Part shown: piece by piece, positions 55,981 to 63,614 of the stretch
How positions within the stretch are numbered: position 1 is the stretch's first letter
How the letters are laid out: each line of letters starts with the position of its first letter
Origin: an uncultured Selenomonadales bacterium
GTDB lineage: Bacteria; Bacillota; Negativicutes; Selenomonadales; Selenomonadaceae
Assembly: GCA_937910665.1 (NCBI GenBank)
Contig: CALEPR010000154.1
Location: 8,642-72,641, forward strand
Direction: 5' to 3'
Length of the DNA stretch: 64,000 nucleotides
Translations under genes and position numbers: made by a program
The notes under the pieces: model-generated
Told to the model about the DNA's origin: nothing
Databases searched by the model: none
What the model saw: the letters and a program-made list of their open reading frames with translations, nothing else

Positions 55981-56433
55981 TCAAAAATCTATCTTTCCGG
56001 CTACATAAACATATTCTGTTTCGCGAATATTTTCATCAATCATATTTTGAGGAAGTCTCACAAGACCGCAACTTTCCGCAAGTTTAATGCTCGCCGTGTT
56101 ATTTTTATCAACGCGATATGTCAATGAAAAAAAGCCGTTTTCCTTGAAACTTTTCACGACTTCGTTGACGAGTGCAAAGCCGATTCCTCTCAAACGATAT
56201 TTTGGCGCAACAGCGACGTAGACAATGCAGTCGCCGATAATTCCGCCCGGTATCAGTCCGCAATCGCCGACTTCACAAAATCCTGCAGGCTCGCCGTCAA
56301 TTTCAATCATTTTGCGGCTGACGATATATTCTTCGCCGTCGCTATATACTCCGAACCATTTTTTCTCTTGCTCGGACAACGATTCATAAATTTTTCGGCA
56401 ACCGATGTAATTGTCTTCAATTTCAAATTTCAT
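55981..56433 (-). CDS. GNAT-family acetyltransferase (150 aa)
   Basis: ATG 56433 follows GAGGAG. The fold is shown by IYVAVAPKYRLRGIGFALVNEVV-like acetyl-CoA loop (here VYVAVAPKYRLRGIG, R-x-x-G-I-G) and the later NNTASIKLAESCGL strand. An N-terminal extension holds SRKMIEIDGEPAGFCEVGD. Substrate unknown. It may acetylate host proteins or act in metabolism. It overlaps the 60-aa gene upstream by 11 bp. Confidence 0.85.
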   Translation of the reverse strand: MKFEIEDNYIGCRKIYESLSEQEKKWFGVYSDGEEYIVSRKMIEIDGEPAGFCEVGDCGLIPGGIIGDCIVYVAVAPKYRLRGIGFALVNEVVKSFKENGFFSLTYRVDKNNTASIKLAESCGLVRLPQNMIDENIRETEYVYVAGKIDF

Positions 56434-56605
56434 CGTCAATCTCCTCAGAATCATCAGTCGTCGCCGGAAATCCTATTAACTGATTGTTCACAATGGCAAA
56501 ATTAAATTCCGGCTTTTCTTCGCACTCTTTAACCAATCTAAGAAATTCTTCGTCTGACATATTTTCAAATTCCGCGATAATTTCGTCCCACATTTCACCA
56601 CTCAT
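56423..56605 (-). CDS. Small acidic protein (60 aa)
   Basis: MSGEMWDEIIAEFENMSDEE and an acidic tail (DDSEEIDDEI). SD GGAG. It stands between thyX and the GNAT gene. It resembles many small acidic phage proteins, some of which mimic DNA or inhibit host enzymes. No specific evidence here. Confidence 0.55.
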   Translation of the reverse strand: MSGEMWDEIIAEFENMSDEEFLRLVKECEEKPEFNFAIVNNQLIGFPATTDDSEEIDDEI

Positions 56606-56609
56606 TCAA

Positions 56610-57218
56610 TCACACTCCAATATCTTCAAAAATAATTGGTAACTTTTCTTTCAAGACTTCGAGAATCATATTCGCAACTTGAATCATTTGAGGATGCGCC
56701 ACCTTATCCGTGCGAAGTTTTAAAACCGTACGCCATTCTCTCAAATTCGCCGTCATAACAATTTCAGTTTTTAAACTGCTCGGCAGAATTGCTCGCACTT
56801 GTTCGGGTGGTCTGCACCAAGTTCTACGTAAATATTCATATTCCACTTCAATGCATTTCATTAAATTTTTCCAATGTGCAAATTCATCATCTTCAAGTAA
56901 AAAATCTTCAGGCTTGATGAAAGTTAATTCGTCATAAGCGTTAAACCGAGTTGATTCAATCGTGAAACTTGCAAGACGGTGACGTGTAAGTTCCGCCATA
57001 ACTCCTCTGTCGCAAATAATTTTGAAAGTGCAACTGAAATGCTCCAAAACGCTTTCGTGTTCGCGCTTGATTATGTTGCGAATAAATTTCTCCGCGCTGT
57101 CTTCGGTGATATTTTTCTCCGACTGATACGCCGTTCTCCCGCAACGCTCCAAAAATTTCATAACTTCCGCGCCGTCAAAATCGCGCATTAACTCTACTGA
57201 AGGTTCAATAATTTTCAA
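56610..57218 (-). CDS. thyX: Flavin-dependent thymidylate synthase
   Basis: This 202-aa protein has the ThyX motif RHRLASFTIES (79-89; RHRxxSxxxxS), FAD/dUMP-binding flanks (VLEHFSCTFKIICDRG), and NLREWRTVLKLRTDKVAHPQM near the C-terminus. It makes dTMP from dUMP with methylene-tetrahydrofolate and FAD. Phages use it to raise thymidine for replication. It lies with DnaN and SSB functions in the DNA-metabolism region and overlaps the DUF1653 gene by 4 bp. Confidence 0.95.
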   Translation of the reverse strand: MKIIEPSVELMRDFDGAEVMKFLERCGRTAYQSEKNITEDSAEKFIRNIIKREHESVLEHFSCTFKIICDRGVMAELTRHRLASFTIESTRFNAYDELTFIKPEDFLLEDDEFAHWKNLMKCIEVEYEYLRRTWCRPPEQVRAILPSSLKTEIVMTANLREWRTVLKLRTDKVAHPQMIQVANMILEVLKEKLPIIFEDIGV

Positions 57219-57478
57219 AACACTCTACCTACCTTCTCAAAACGCCATTCTTGCTTGGCATCAGGATATTTTTCTTTATCGACAGGCGACAAAAATTCTG
57301 AGCGTTTGCGAATGTAGTAATAACGCCCCAACAGATCGCAATAAATGACAAATTTTTCATCAGCGTCTGCGCCATTTGTGCAATTCGTAGCTTCACCGTT
57401 CACAATGACATATCTTTTGCCTTTAAAATGGCGGTAAATTTCCATAGGTTGAGGAATTTCACGTTCAATAATCTTCAT
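57215..57478 (-). CDS. DUF1653-family protein (87 aa)
   Basis: ATG 57478 (MKIIEREIPQPMEIYRHFKG) follows GAGGAG. It continues KRYVIVNG, YCDLLGRYYYIRKRSEFLSP and DKEKYPDAKQEWRFEKV, the D-U-F-1653 pattern (Y-R-H-F-K-G...V-Y...Y-G...F-x-x-x-V-D-x-x-K-Y-P...R-F). The family is common in phages and bacteria; its role is unknown. Confidence 0.82.
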   Translation of the reverse strand: MKIIEREIPQPMEIYRHFKGKRYVIVNGEATNCTNGADADEKFVIYCDLLGRYYYIRKRSEFLSPVDKEKYPDAKQEWRFEKVGRVF

Positions 57479-57617
57479 TTTGTTTTTCTCCTCTGAAGTT
57501 CTCTCCATTTCCAATCTTCAGCCATTACATAACATAATGCCGAACAATATCTGTGTTTCCAAAGGTTGGCAAAAACTTTTTTCCACAAAACGGACAGATT
57601 TTTTCAACCTTTTTCAT
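57475..57617 (-). CDS. Zinc-ribbon protein with a -1 frameshift (47 aa if joined)
   Basis: ATG 57617 opens MKKVEKICPFCGKK. The 0 frame then drifts to a stop at 57525. A -1 slip at A-AAA-AAG gives VFANLWKHRYCSALC and a tail WKWRELQRRKTK, ending in an ATGA overlap with the next start. The joined C-x2-C-x13-C-x3-C spacing equals that of the zinc ribbons at 60451. It is either programmed frameshifting or a one-base homopolymer deletion in the assembly or genome. Confidence 0.6.
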
Positions 57618-57786
57618 TCCAGCTTCTCCGTTCCAATTTTTGGAAAATCGCCAACGTTTTGCAGTAAGTCATAAAAATTGCAAACATTATAGTTTTGTTT
57701 TCACCTTCGACTTGATAAATTCCAACAAAAATTGCTACCAGAATTATCAAATCAAATATCACCGACAATATTTTTCCAATTTTCAT
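57604..57786 (-). CDS. Small membrane protein (60 aa)
   Basis: MKIGKILSVIFDLIILVAIF-type start with one membrane helix (about 5-23), then a second weak hydrophobic stretch (TIMFAIFMTYCK) and a basic tail. SD GGAGA. It lies directly after dnaN in the transcript. No family is recognised. Confidence 0.58.
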   Translation of the reverse strand: MKIGKILSVIFDLIILVAIFVGIYQVEGENKTIMFAIFMTYCKTLAIFQKLERRSWNEKG

Positions 57787-57787
57787 T

Positions 57788-58876
57788 TCACTGTCTCCTT
57801 ACAGGTGTGGCAACATAACGGAAATTTCCGACTTGCAAATCTATCGGCGCAAGCGGTGTTTTCATTCCGAGCGTTATTTTTTCCGCATCCAAAATTTTCA
57901 AAACGTCCGTGAAATAGCTGTAGTTGAAGGAAATCTCCAACTCGCCGCCGCTTATTTTCGCCAAAATATATTCTTCCGCCTCGCCGATGTCGCTTGAAAA
58001 CGCAGAAATTTTCAGCGCGTCATTCGCAAAAACAAAATTCACCGTCTGATACTCCGTTTCTTTCGCGATAATCGCCACTCGTTCAAGCGCGTTTTTAAAT
58101 TCCACAACTTCAATCGTCGCAAAAATTTCGTTTTCCTTCGGAAAAACTTTTTCAAAATCAGGATAAACGCCCGCGATAAGCCGCGCCGTCACAAGTAAAT
58201 TATCAAAGATAAAAGTCGCCTTCGAGTTCGCGCAGCCGATTTTTATTTCTTTGCCCACGTCGAACATCGCCGAAATATCCTGCAAAATTTTCGCTGGAAC
58301 AATAAATTTAAACTCATCAATCGGCACAGAAATTTTTTCCGTAGCAACCGCCAATCTGTGTGTGTCCGTCGCCGCCAATGTCAAATTCTCGCCATCAATT
58401 TTGAACAAAACGCCCGTGAAAATCGGTCGGCTGTCGTCCTTCGACACGGAAAAAGCTGTCTTTCGCACCAAATCTTTAAACTGCGCTTGCCGAAGCGTGA
58501 AAGTCTGCGCATCTTCCTCGACTTGAATTTTCGGAAAATCATCCGCGTTGTAGGTGAGCAAATTATATTTCGCGCTGTTACTGTGAATTTCCGCGCCGTG
58601 TTCGTCTGTGGAAATTGTCACTATGTCGCCGTCGAGTTTCAACGCAATTTCGCAAAGTTTTTTTCCGATAATGACGGTCTCGCCTTCTTCCTCGACGTTT
58701 GCCGCAATTTTCGCGATTATCCCGACAGTTGAATCCGTCGCCTGAATTTCAACGCAACTTGCCGCCGCCGAAAGATAAATTCCGCTCAAAATCGGCGTGT
58801 TTGATTTTACCGCCAACGCCTTCGCGACAATTTTCAAAGTGTCCGTAAATTCTTTTCTCGCTACCGCGATTTTCAT
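57788..58876 (-). CDS. dnaN: DNA polymerase III beta subunit (sliding clamp)
   Basis: The 362-aa product covers the whole three-domain clamp: MKIAVARKEFTDTLKIVAKA, SNTPILSGIYLSA, then SRPIFTGVLFKIDGENLTLAATDTHRLA and the closing LAPIDLQVGNFRYVATPVRRQ (family: L-M-P-M/V-R-L). A phage-encoded clamp tethers a polymerase to DNA. No polymerase is seen in the window, so the phage may recruit the host enzyme. A 27-bp stretch around its start is repeated at the radical SAM gene. Confidence 0.94.
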   Translation of the reverse strand: MKIAVARKEFTDTLKIVAKALAVKSNTPILSGIYLSAAASCVEIQATDSTVGIIAKIAANVEEEGETVIIGKKLCEIALKLDGDIVTISTDEHGAEIHSNSAKYNLLTYNADDFPKIQVEEDAQTFTLRQAQFKDLVRKTAFSVSKDDSRPIFTGVLFKIDGENLTLAATDTHRLAVATEKISVPIDEFKFIVPAKILQDISAMFDVGKEIKIGCANSKATFIFDNLLVTARLIAGVYPDFEKVFPKENEIFATIEVVEFKNALERVAIIAKETEYQTVNFVFANDALKISAFSSDIGEAEEYILAKISGGELEISFNYSYFTDVLKILDAEKITLGMKTPLAPIDLQVGNFRYVATPVRRQ

Positions 58877-58892
58877 TTCAATCTCTCCTCCG
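58866..58892. repeat. 27-bp leader repeat shared with the radical SAM gene
   Basis: The SD region and first codons (GGAGGAGAGATTGAAATGAA and six more bases, minus strand) are identical at 60007-60033. It covers the ribosome-binding site of two genes and could be a shared translational control site or a recombination trace. Confidence 0.65.
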
Positions 58893-58935
58893 TTATCTCA
58901 TTTTCTGCGGCTAATCTGAAATAAGAATAAATTTT

Positions 58936-60018
58936 TCAGCCGCATATTTCATTTTCCGAAATACTATTCTCACGAAGAAATTTTTCAAGATAAATTCCTC
59001 TAGACTTGCAATTTTTTCGACTGTAGCAAAATTCTCTGAATCCAAGTTTTTTGAAAACTTGCGGAACATTGCACCATTCTGCTATTGTGATGTACATCCC
59101 GCGATATGGTGAGCGTAAATAATTTTCGTGGCGCATTATATAAGGCAGTGTATTTTTATGTTTTTTCAGAATCCGTATCCGTTCAAATGTGCCTAAAATA
59201 TCCGCCTTCCAAAAATCTTTGTCATATTTTCCGCGTCTGTCATATCCGCACAGCACGTAAAATTTTGCATTTTTATTTGTGTGTTGCCGAATGAGTTTTA
59301 ATTTTCCCTCAATTATCGGAGCGTCACGAATATCGTCAAAAGCGAAAATAAAATCGCCGTCATATCTCGCCTTGAAAAGCGAGCTCGCTTTTTCCTCGTC
59401 CAACAGCCGAACATCTAATCCTTGTTTGAAATGAAACGGCTTATTTGCGTCCAGCAATTCTTGCAAAGATTTTTTCCAATCACGGTATCCGAAAAAATTA
59501 TCATCAAGCAGACAGATTTTTTTGCGCGAAGTATCCAGAAATTCAGCAAGCGGCGAATGTTTTCTGACTTCTGACGAGCGGCGATTGACACAGAAACTGC
59601 AATGCCGAAAACAACCGCGTGTTAAAAATCCGATTGAATAATCTTTGTAACATTTAAATTCCGCTCCGCCTTTGTCTTTTTCGGCAAGCCATTCGTCGTA
59701 CAAATGATAATCCGGCTTGCAGTGTTCAATTTCATTCGGCAACGGCACTGCCTTATCGTAAAAAAATCCTGTGCCGCCATATTCCACATTCGGCAATTCA
59801 AGAATATTTCCGAAAAGTTCACCGTCCGGAATCGGCGTATCTGTGAAAACTTTTGCAATAAAAACTTTGTCAAAACTCATCAAGCTGTCGTAATCTGTTT
59901 TAAGCATCACAGAATCGCCCTGATTTTTGTGATAACCGCTGAGTTTCATACAGACGAGATTCGGAAATCTGTGTCGCTTGCGTCCGATTAAATCAGCGTC
60001 GATTATCGCGATTTTCAT
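58936..60018 (-). CDS. Radical SAM protein with cobalamin-binding-like N-terminus (360 aa)
   Basis: ATG 60018 follows GGAGGAG. C136-F-R-H-C140-S-F-C143 is the [4Fe-4S]-binding C-x3-C-x2-C motif. Before it, MKIAIIDADLIGRKRHRFPN and FDKVFIAKVFTDTPIPD resemble the Rossmann part of B12-dependent radical SAM proteins. Downstream, LLDDNFFGYRDWKKSL, FKQGLDVRLLDEEKA and FAFDDIRD fit the TIM barrel. The substrate is unknown; phage members may modify nucleotides or RNA. It lies next to thyX/dnaN. Confidence 0.85.
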   Translation of the reverse strand: MKIAIIDADLIGRKRHRFPNLVCMKLSGYHKNQGDSVMLKTDYDSLMSFDKVFIAKVFTDTPIPDGELFGNILELPNVEYGGTGFFYDKAVPLPNEIEHCKPDYHLYDEWLAEKDKGGAEFKCYKDYSIGFLTRGCFRHCSFCVNRRSSEVRKHSPLAEFLDTSRKKICLLDDNFFGYRDWKKSLQELLDANKPFHFKQGLDVRLLDEEKASSLFKARYDGDFIFAFDDIRDAPIIEGKLKLIRQHTNKNAKFYVLCGYDRRGKYDKDFWKADILGTFERIRILKKHKNTLPYIMRHENYLRSPYRGMYITIAEWCNVPQVFKKLGFREFCYSRKNCKSRGIYLEKFLRENSISENEICG

Positions 60019-60019
60019 T

Positions 60020-60454
60020 TCAATCTCTCCTCCGATGTTTTTTGCCTTTGTTGCTGTGTTCAGCTCCAGTTTTTGGTCTCGGCTCATCAAAATATTTTAT
60101 TTTCCAAACGCCGACTTCTGATTTCCTTTGGCTCAAATAATCTTCAATCGTTTTGCGTTTATAACGAGTTTTCGGCGCAAGAAATTTTGCCAATTCTTTC
60201 AGCGTCTGAAAATGATATTGTTTTTCGCCGTCACTGCAAGAACATTGAATTGCCTGCATTTTTTGAAGTTGTGATTTTTGTCCGTGTACTTCCATTAACA
60301 AACTGGCGACCGTGCGGCTGGTGTGCTTGCCTTTAAATTGAAAGCCGACCATTACTGAAAGTTCTTTTTTGGTTTTCGCGTTCCGCACTACGCCTTTCGG
60401 ATTTATCTCATAGAGATTGTTCAGTGACGGTATCGGCAAAAAATTTTCATTCAT
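60020..60454 (-). CDS. NUMOD4-like protein without HNH core (144 aa)
   Basis: It begins MNENFLPIPSLNNLYEINPKG followed by VVRNAKTKKEL, a single NUMOD4-like motif. The end YHFQTLKELAKFLAPKTRYK and GVWKIKYF matches the C-terminal module of the HNH protein at 60737 and the tandem protein at 54939. No nuclease residues are seen. It overlaps the zinc-ribbon gene by 4 bp. Confidence 0.68.
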   Translation of the reverse strand: MNENFLPIPSLNNLYEINPKGVVRNAKTKKELSVMVGFQFKGKHTSRTVASLLMEVHGQKSQLQKMQAIQCSCSDGEKQYHFQTLKELAKFLAPKTRYKRKTIEDYLSQRKSEVGVWKIKYFDEPRPKTGAEHSNKGKKHRRRD

Positions 60455-60744
60455 AATCCGTTTCTCTCATTCACTTTAAAATATTTTAAACGGCACTCAT
60501 CAGAGCAAAATTTTTCATTCGCAAAGCTCCGCTCAAAACTTTTTCCGCAAGCATAGCATTCAAGAGTTCTTTGGGCTTTTTTTTTGGGAGGCGTTGTCTT
60601 TTTTTTCGAAGCATTACTCATTCTCTTTCTGTATTCGCGATTCCGAATAATATTGCCCATCCGCTTACATTCGGCGGAACAAACTTTTTGATTAAGTTTG
60701 TTTGTTTCAAAATTATTCCCGCACATAGCACAAATTTTAATCAT
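60451..60744 (-). CDS. Double zinc-ribbon protein (97 aa)
   Basis: ATG 60744 follows GGAG. There are two C-x2-C-x13-C-x3-C ribbons: CAMCGNNF ... VCSAEC at 4-26 and CYACGKSF ... FCSDEC at about 65-85, joined by a Lys-rich linker (KKKTTPPKKKAQR). It is related to the frameshifted ribbon at 57475. Probably binds nucleic acid or is an HNH-associated cofactor; it overlaps the HNH gene by 8 bp. Confidence 0.7.
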   Translation of the reverse strand: MIKICAMCGNNFETNKLNQKVCSAECKRMGNIIRNREYRKRMSNASKKKTTPPKKKAQRTLECYACGKSFERSFANEKFCSDECRLKYFKVNERNGL

Positions 60745-61462
60745 AATCGTCAACTCCGTGCTTAACTCTTTCGCGTTCTTCCGCGCGTTTGGCGTTATTC
60801 CAACGGTCTGTCGTTCCGACGAGATACAATTCATCATCAAATAATGATATTAAATTGGACTGTTCCTTACCCATTTCTTGGTCGCCGTGTCCAGTCTCTG
60901 CATTCAGATAGGTAACGTCATAATCAAAAATCCGCTTGCGACGCATATAAAATTTGTCGTTGAAGGATTTTTCTTTTTTATGCGGATAAACTTTTGCCAA
61001 ATATTTTGCCGCCCGTCGCGCTGTAGGAAATTCAATAGTTTCAACGCCATTGCTCAACCGAACAGGATTTATATGTCCTTTGTTGCCGATAGCTAAATTT
61101 TTCATCAACGTATCCCACATTGAAACATAGTCACGATTCAACATTTGCTGACTCCGCGTAACATAGCGCAAATTTGTCCAGTGATTATTCAAACTGTTTC
61201 GGTCAATATGGTCAACTTCATAGCCTTCAGGCTTTTTGCCGAGCCAACATTCGGCTACAACCTTGTGAATGAAAATTTTGCGATTTCTACCTTCAATCGG
61301 AACAGTGGCAACCCAGTATTCGGTTTTGCTGTTATGGCTTTGTCTGTAACACTTCAAACAACGTTTGGAACGTGCATTTCTGAATTTTGTTCCGTCGCAG
61401 TTTACCTCATAAAGAAATTTTAATGACGGTATCTTCCTGAACTCAAGATTTGCTTTTTGCAT
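60737..61462 (-). CDS. HNH homing-type endonuclease with NUMOD4 and C-terminal module (241 aa)
   Basis: The N-terminal part has RKIPSLKFLYEVNCDG (NUMOD4). The core, IHKVVAECWLGKKPEGYEVDHIDRNSLNNHWTN, carries H-x-V-A...V-D-H-I-D-x-N-x-x-N, the HNH fold with catalytic His. The C-terminal IEFPTARRAAKYLAKVYPHKK resembles the NUMOD1-like module. It is probably a free-standing homing endonuclease. It is the only one of the three NUMOD4 proteins here that retains the nuclease. Confidence 0.88.
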   Translation of the reverse strand: MQKANLEFRKIPSLKFLYEVNCDGTKFRNARSKRCLKCYRQSHNSKTEYWVATVPIEGRNRKIFIHKVVAECWLGKKPEGYEVDHIDRNSLNNHWTNLRYVTRSQQMLNRDYVSMWDTLMKNLAIGNKGHINPVRLSNGVETIEFPTARRAAKYLAKVYPHKKEKSFNDKFYMRRKRIFDYDVTYLNAETGHGDQEMGKEQSNLISLFDDELYLVGTTDRWNNAKRAEERERVKHGVDDYD

Positions 61463-61525
61463 CCCTTGATACCTCCAAAGTTATGTTTTTACTTCTGAAA
61501 GCTGTTGCTTTCCGACTTTGGAAAC

Positions 61526-61543
61526 CCGCAAATTAAGTTGCGG
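61526..61543. other. Hairpin between HNH gene and next gene
   Basis: CCGCAA (61526-61531) pairs with TTGCGG (61538-61543). It lies in a repeat-like stretch of GTAAACC copies. There is no T tract on the minus side, so it may be an mRNA element rather than a terminator. Confidence 0.35.
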
Positions 61544-61561
61544 TTTACGGCGTTTACCGGT

Positions 61562-61981
61562 TTACTTTGTCGGCGTGCCGGTAATTCTTCTGATACGCTC
61601 AAACTTTTCGCCTTCAAATTTGTAATGAACATCAACTTTGCCGTCGTCGCACATCGTGACAATAATTTCCGTGAGCTTTTCGCCATTCGGATTTTCGGCG
61701 TTTTCCTTGACGTAATTGATATATTTTTCCGCTTCTCCTTCGGCAAAATTAAATCCGCGAGCCGTGATTTTTATTCCGTCAGTCTCCGTGAAACTGCTCT
61801 TCAAATCCTCAACCGTCGTCGAATATCTGACTGCGAAACGGTTTTCGGACAAACGCCGGATAGAAATTTTCTTCAACGTCTCGGCAACAAAATTCTTCTT
61901 GCGCTCCGCAATAAAATTTTTCAGAGCCTCATCAGTGAAAATCGTCGGGTCGACTTCCACTACCACGTTGTCAATTGTCAT
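61562..61981 (-). CDS. Unknown early protein (139 aa)
   Basis: ATG 61981 (MTIDNVVVEVDPTIFTDEAL) follows AAGGAG. There is a helix with NFIAERKKNFVAETLKKIS, then a beta-rich half (RFAVRYSTTVEDLKSSFTE, VTMCDDGKVDVHYKFEGE). It resembles an alpha/beta phage protein without recognised motifs. The next gene overlaps its SD. Confidence 0.6.
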   Translation of the reverse strand: MTIDNVVVEVDPTIFTDEALKNFIAERKKNFVAETLKKISIRRLSENRFAVRYSTTVEDLKSSFTETDGIKITARGFNFAEGEAEKYINYVKENAENPNGEKLTEIIVTMCDDGKVDVHYKFEGEKFERIRRITGTPTK

Positions 61982-61982
61982 C

Positions 61983-62156
61983 TTAATCACTCTCCTTGAA
62001 GTAACCGCGCTTTTCGTTTTTCTCATTCACGCGGCGAAAAATTACTTCAAAAATTTCTTCCTGCAGTTTCAAATAAAAATCTCTCGGCGTGTGGTCTTTG
62101 ATAAGTTTGCCGTTGCCGTCACGAATCACAGGACGCGGCAGAATTTTTTCACTCAT
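61983..62156 (-). CDS. Small unknown protein (57 aa)
   Basis: MSEKILPRPVIRDGNGKLIK followed by DHTPRDFYLKLQEEIFEVIF and a basic tail ending GYFKESD. SD GGAGG 11 nt upstream. Its end carries the AAGGAG for the following gene. It overlaps the next small gene upstream by 4 bp. Function unknown. Confidence 0.6.
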   Translation of the reverse strand: MSEKILPRPVIRDGNGKLIKDHTPRDFYLKLQEEIFEVIFRRVNEKNEKRGYFKESD

Positions 62157-62314
62157 TTTTTCTTCAACCTCCGATAAAAATTTATCTCGTAAAAATATTT
62201 TTTAGAATCGGCGGCGCAAACTCCCAGCAGAATTTCTAATCCGCGCTTTGTCGTCCACTCGCGCCCGTTGACATCTTTTATCACGAAAATTTTTTGAGAA
62301 TCGCGCCGCTCCAT
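62153..62314 (-). CDS. Small basic protein (53 aa)
   Basis: MERRDSQKIFVIKDVNGREW, then TTKRGLEILLGVCAADSKKYF and a Lys/Arg-rich end. SD AAGGAG precedes the ATG with an 8-nt gap. It is probably a small regulator or nucleic-acid binder. It overlaps the 57-aa gene by 4 bp. Confidence 0.58.
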   Translation of the reverse strand: MERRDSQKIFVIKDVNGREWTTKRGLEILLGVCAADSKKYFYEINFYRRLKKK

Positions 62315-62320
62315 TCTTTT

Positions 62321-62398
62321 TCACTCCTTTTTCAATCTCGAAAAGTCGGTGTGCGTCATTTTTTCGCCGTCGAGCTTTTTACCGCGAAACTTAATCAT
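62321..62398 (-). CDS. Very small peptide gene (25 aa)
   Basis: ATG 62398 with GAGGTGA upstream encodes MIKFRGKKLDGEKMTHTDFS and five more residues; the AAGGAG at its end is the SD of the next gene. The order and coupling argue for translation, though the product is too short to classify. It may be a leader. Confidence 0.45.
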   Translation of the reverse strand: MIKFRGKKLDGEKMTHTDFSRLKKE

Positions 62399-62409
62399 CT
62401 TTGATCACC

Positions 62410-62736
62410 TCACTCAAAATTCAAGCGGAGTTTTTCGGCATAAGCCATCCCGAACATAAAACCGAAGTGGCTTGCGATCAGCGCAATATCCGCGCCGTTT
62501 ACCCCGCGAATTGCCTTCTGATTTTTTCTCATCTCCTCATCGGTTTCTCTGAACTGAAACGAATTCAAGACCTTGTTGACTTCTCCGTTGTTAAACTCGC
62601 AACGCTCGAACTCGTCAAAGTCCTCGTAAAGATAAGAGAGAGTATCGAGGATTTTCTCGTTGCGTCCTTCAATCTCGTCGCCGTAAATGTACGTACTCAC
62701 CAGTTCGCGGATTTCGTCAGCATCAAACTTAATCAT
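62410..62736 (-). CDS. Unknown helical protein (108 aa)
   Basis: MIKFDADEIRELVSTYIYGD, then ILDTLSYLYEDFDEFERCEFN, and a C-terminal IRGVNGADIALIASHFGFMFGMAY. Helical, acidic, without a recognised motif. The last segment is hydrophobic enough to suggest a buried helix. It is followed by the small peptide gene. Confidence 0.6.
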   Translation of the reverse strand: MIKFDADEIRELVSTYIYGDEIEGRNEKILDTLSYLYEDFDEFERCEFNNGEVNKVLNSFQFRETDEEMRKNQKAIRGVNGADIALIASHFGFMFGMAYAEKLRLNFE

Positions 62737-62742
62737 TTTTAT

Positions 62743-62904
62743 TCACCTCACAATCAATTTCGGTCTGTAAAACTTCATCGCGTAATTGTTGGATTCGCGG
62801 ATTCTGCGCCATTTTTCCACCAAGTTCAACGAAAGTTTTTTGATAACGCCGACCGTCTCACGATTTTGCTTATCGGCGGCTATCTGAATCGTGTCGTCAA
62901 TCAT
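62743..62904 (-). CDS. Small unknown protein (53 aa)
   Basis: MIDDTIQIAADKQNRETVGV, then KKLSLNLVEKWRRIRESNN and a short end. SD AAGGAG. It overlaps the LysM membrane gene by 8 bp. Function unknown. Confidence 0.58.
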   Translation of the reverse strand: MIDDTIQIAADKQNRETVGVIKKLSLNLVEKWRRIRESNNYAMKFYRPKLIVR

Positions 62905-63241
62905 CTGCTTTCTCCTTGTACTGAATTTTTAACTCGTCGCCGACCTTCAAGTTTGTATCAATCTGCGGATTCAACCGCCGTATCTCGTCCATAAACTCAA
63001 AGATGTACGGATCGCGCCGGTCGAGCTTGCGATACTCAAGGCAAATATCCATAAAGGTGTCGCCCTGCTTGACTGTGTAAACTTCCGTGACAATTTTGCT
63101 TTTCGTGGTCAAGCTGTACTCCGTTATCGCGCCGCTCAAAAATCCGAGCGTAAACGCCGCTATGAACACCACGCCCACTATCTGAAAAATTTTGTTGTCA
63201 ATCAGCATTACCGCCAACTTTTTCAGGATTTCAGTTTTCAT
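62897..63241 (-). CDS. Membrane-anchored LysM-like protein (114 aa)
   Basis: ATG 63241 follows GGAG. A membrane helix at about 20-41 (IFQIVGVVFIAAFTLGFLSG) is followed by a LysM-like domain: YTVKQGDTFMDICLEYR ... INPQ-like RRLNPQIDTNLKVGDELKI. It may bind peptidoglycan or act in superinfection exclusion. The early position argues against a lysis role. Confidence 0.72.
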   Translation of the reverse strand: MKTEILKKLAVMLIDNKIFQIVGVVFIAAFTLGFLSGAITEYSLTTKSKIVTEVYTVKQGDTFMDICLEYRKLDRRDPYIFEFMDEIRRLNPQIDTNLKVGDELKIQYKEKADD

Positions 63242-63407
63242 CAGAATCACTCCAACTTTCGATTATTTCTTCTGCCGTGTATCCGACATCTGAAAGATAT
63301 TCGCGAACTTTATTCAAAATCAGTCGCCCGACGTTGAATGGCACAAAAAACAAAAAACTCAAAATCAGCAAGACATATGCGCCGAGTTTGACGAAAATTT
63401 TATACAT
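63231..63407 (-). CDS. Small membrane protein (58 aa)
   Basis: MYKIFVKLGAYVLLILSFLF (one membrane helix at about 8-24), then a charged helical cytoplasmic tail (REYLSDVGYTAEEIIES). SD GGCGGACGA is weak. It overlaps the LysM gene by 11 bp and the MW-start gene by 8 bp. Probably cooperates with the LysM protein; no family. Confidence 0.5.
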   Translation of the reverse strand: MYKIFVKLGAYVLLILSFLFFVPFNVGRLILNKVREYLSDVGYTAEEIIESWSDSDEN

Positions 63408-63600
63408 CGTCGTCCGCCTCGCTCCACTTTTTCACGGTATCGGCAAGAAAATTTTTCGCGTCCGTCATTTCGGTAAACGTGCCGATTGTTTTGTATTTAA
63501 TCTTGACGCGAACCAAGCCGTCCATACAATAAACGCAACGCACCGTCGTATTCAGCTCTTTATTTTCAGCAAAAGTGCCGTTTGAATTGATAAACCACAT
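63400..63600 (-). CDS. Small phage protein of the MW-start family (66 aa)
   Basis: ATG 63600 (MWFINSNGTFAENKELNTTV) follows GGAGG. It continues VYCMDGLVRVKIKYKTIGTF, then TDAKNFLADTVKKW and an acidic end. This is the most typical member of the local family (with 537 and 55701): M-W-x-I-N start, beta strands, G-x-F/Y-x-S/T, helix. Function unknown. Confidence 0.65.
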   Translation of the reverse strand: MWFINSNGTFAENKELNTTVRCVYCMDGLVRVKIKYKTIGTFTEMTDAKNFLADTVKKWSEADDDV

Positions 63601-63614
63601 AATTTTTCCTCCGC

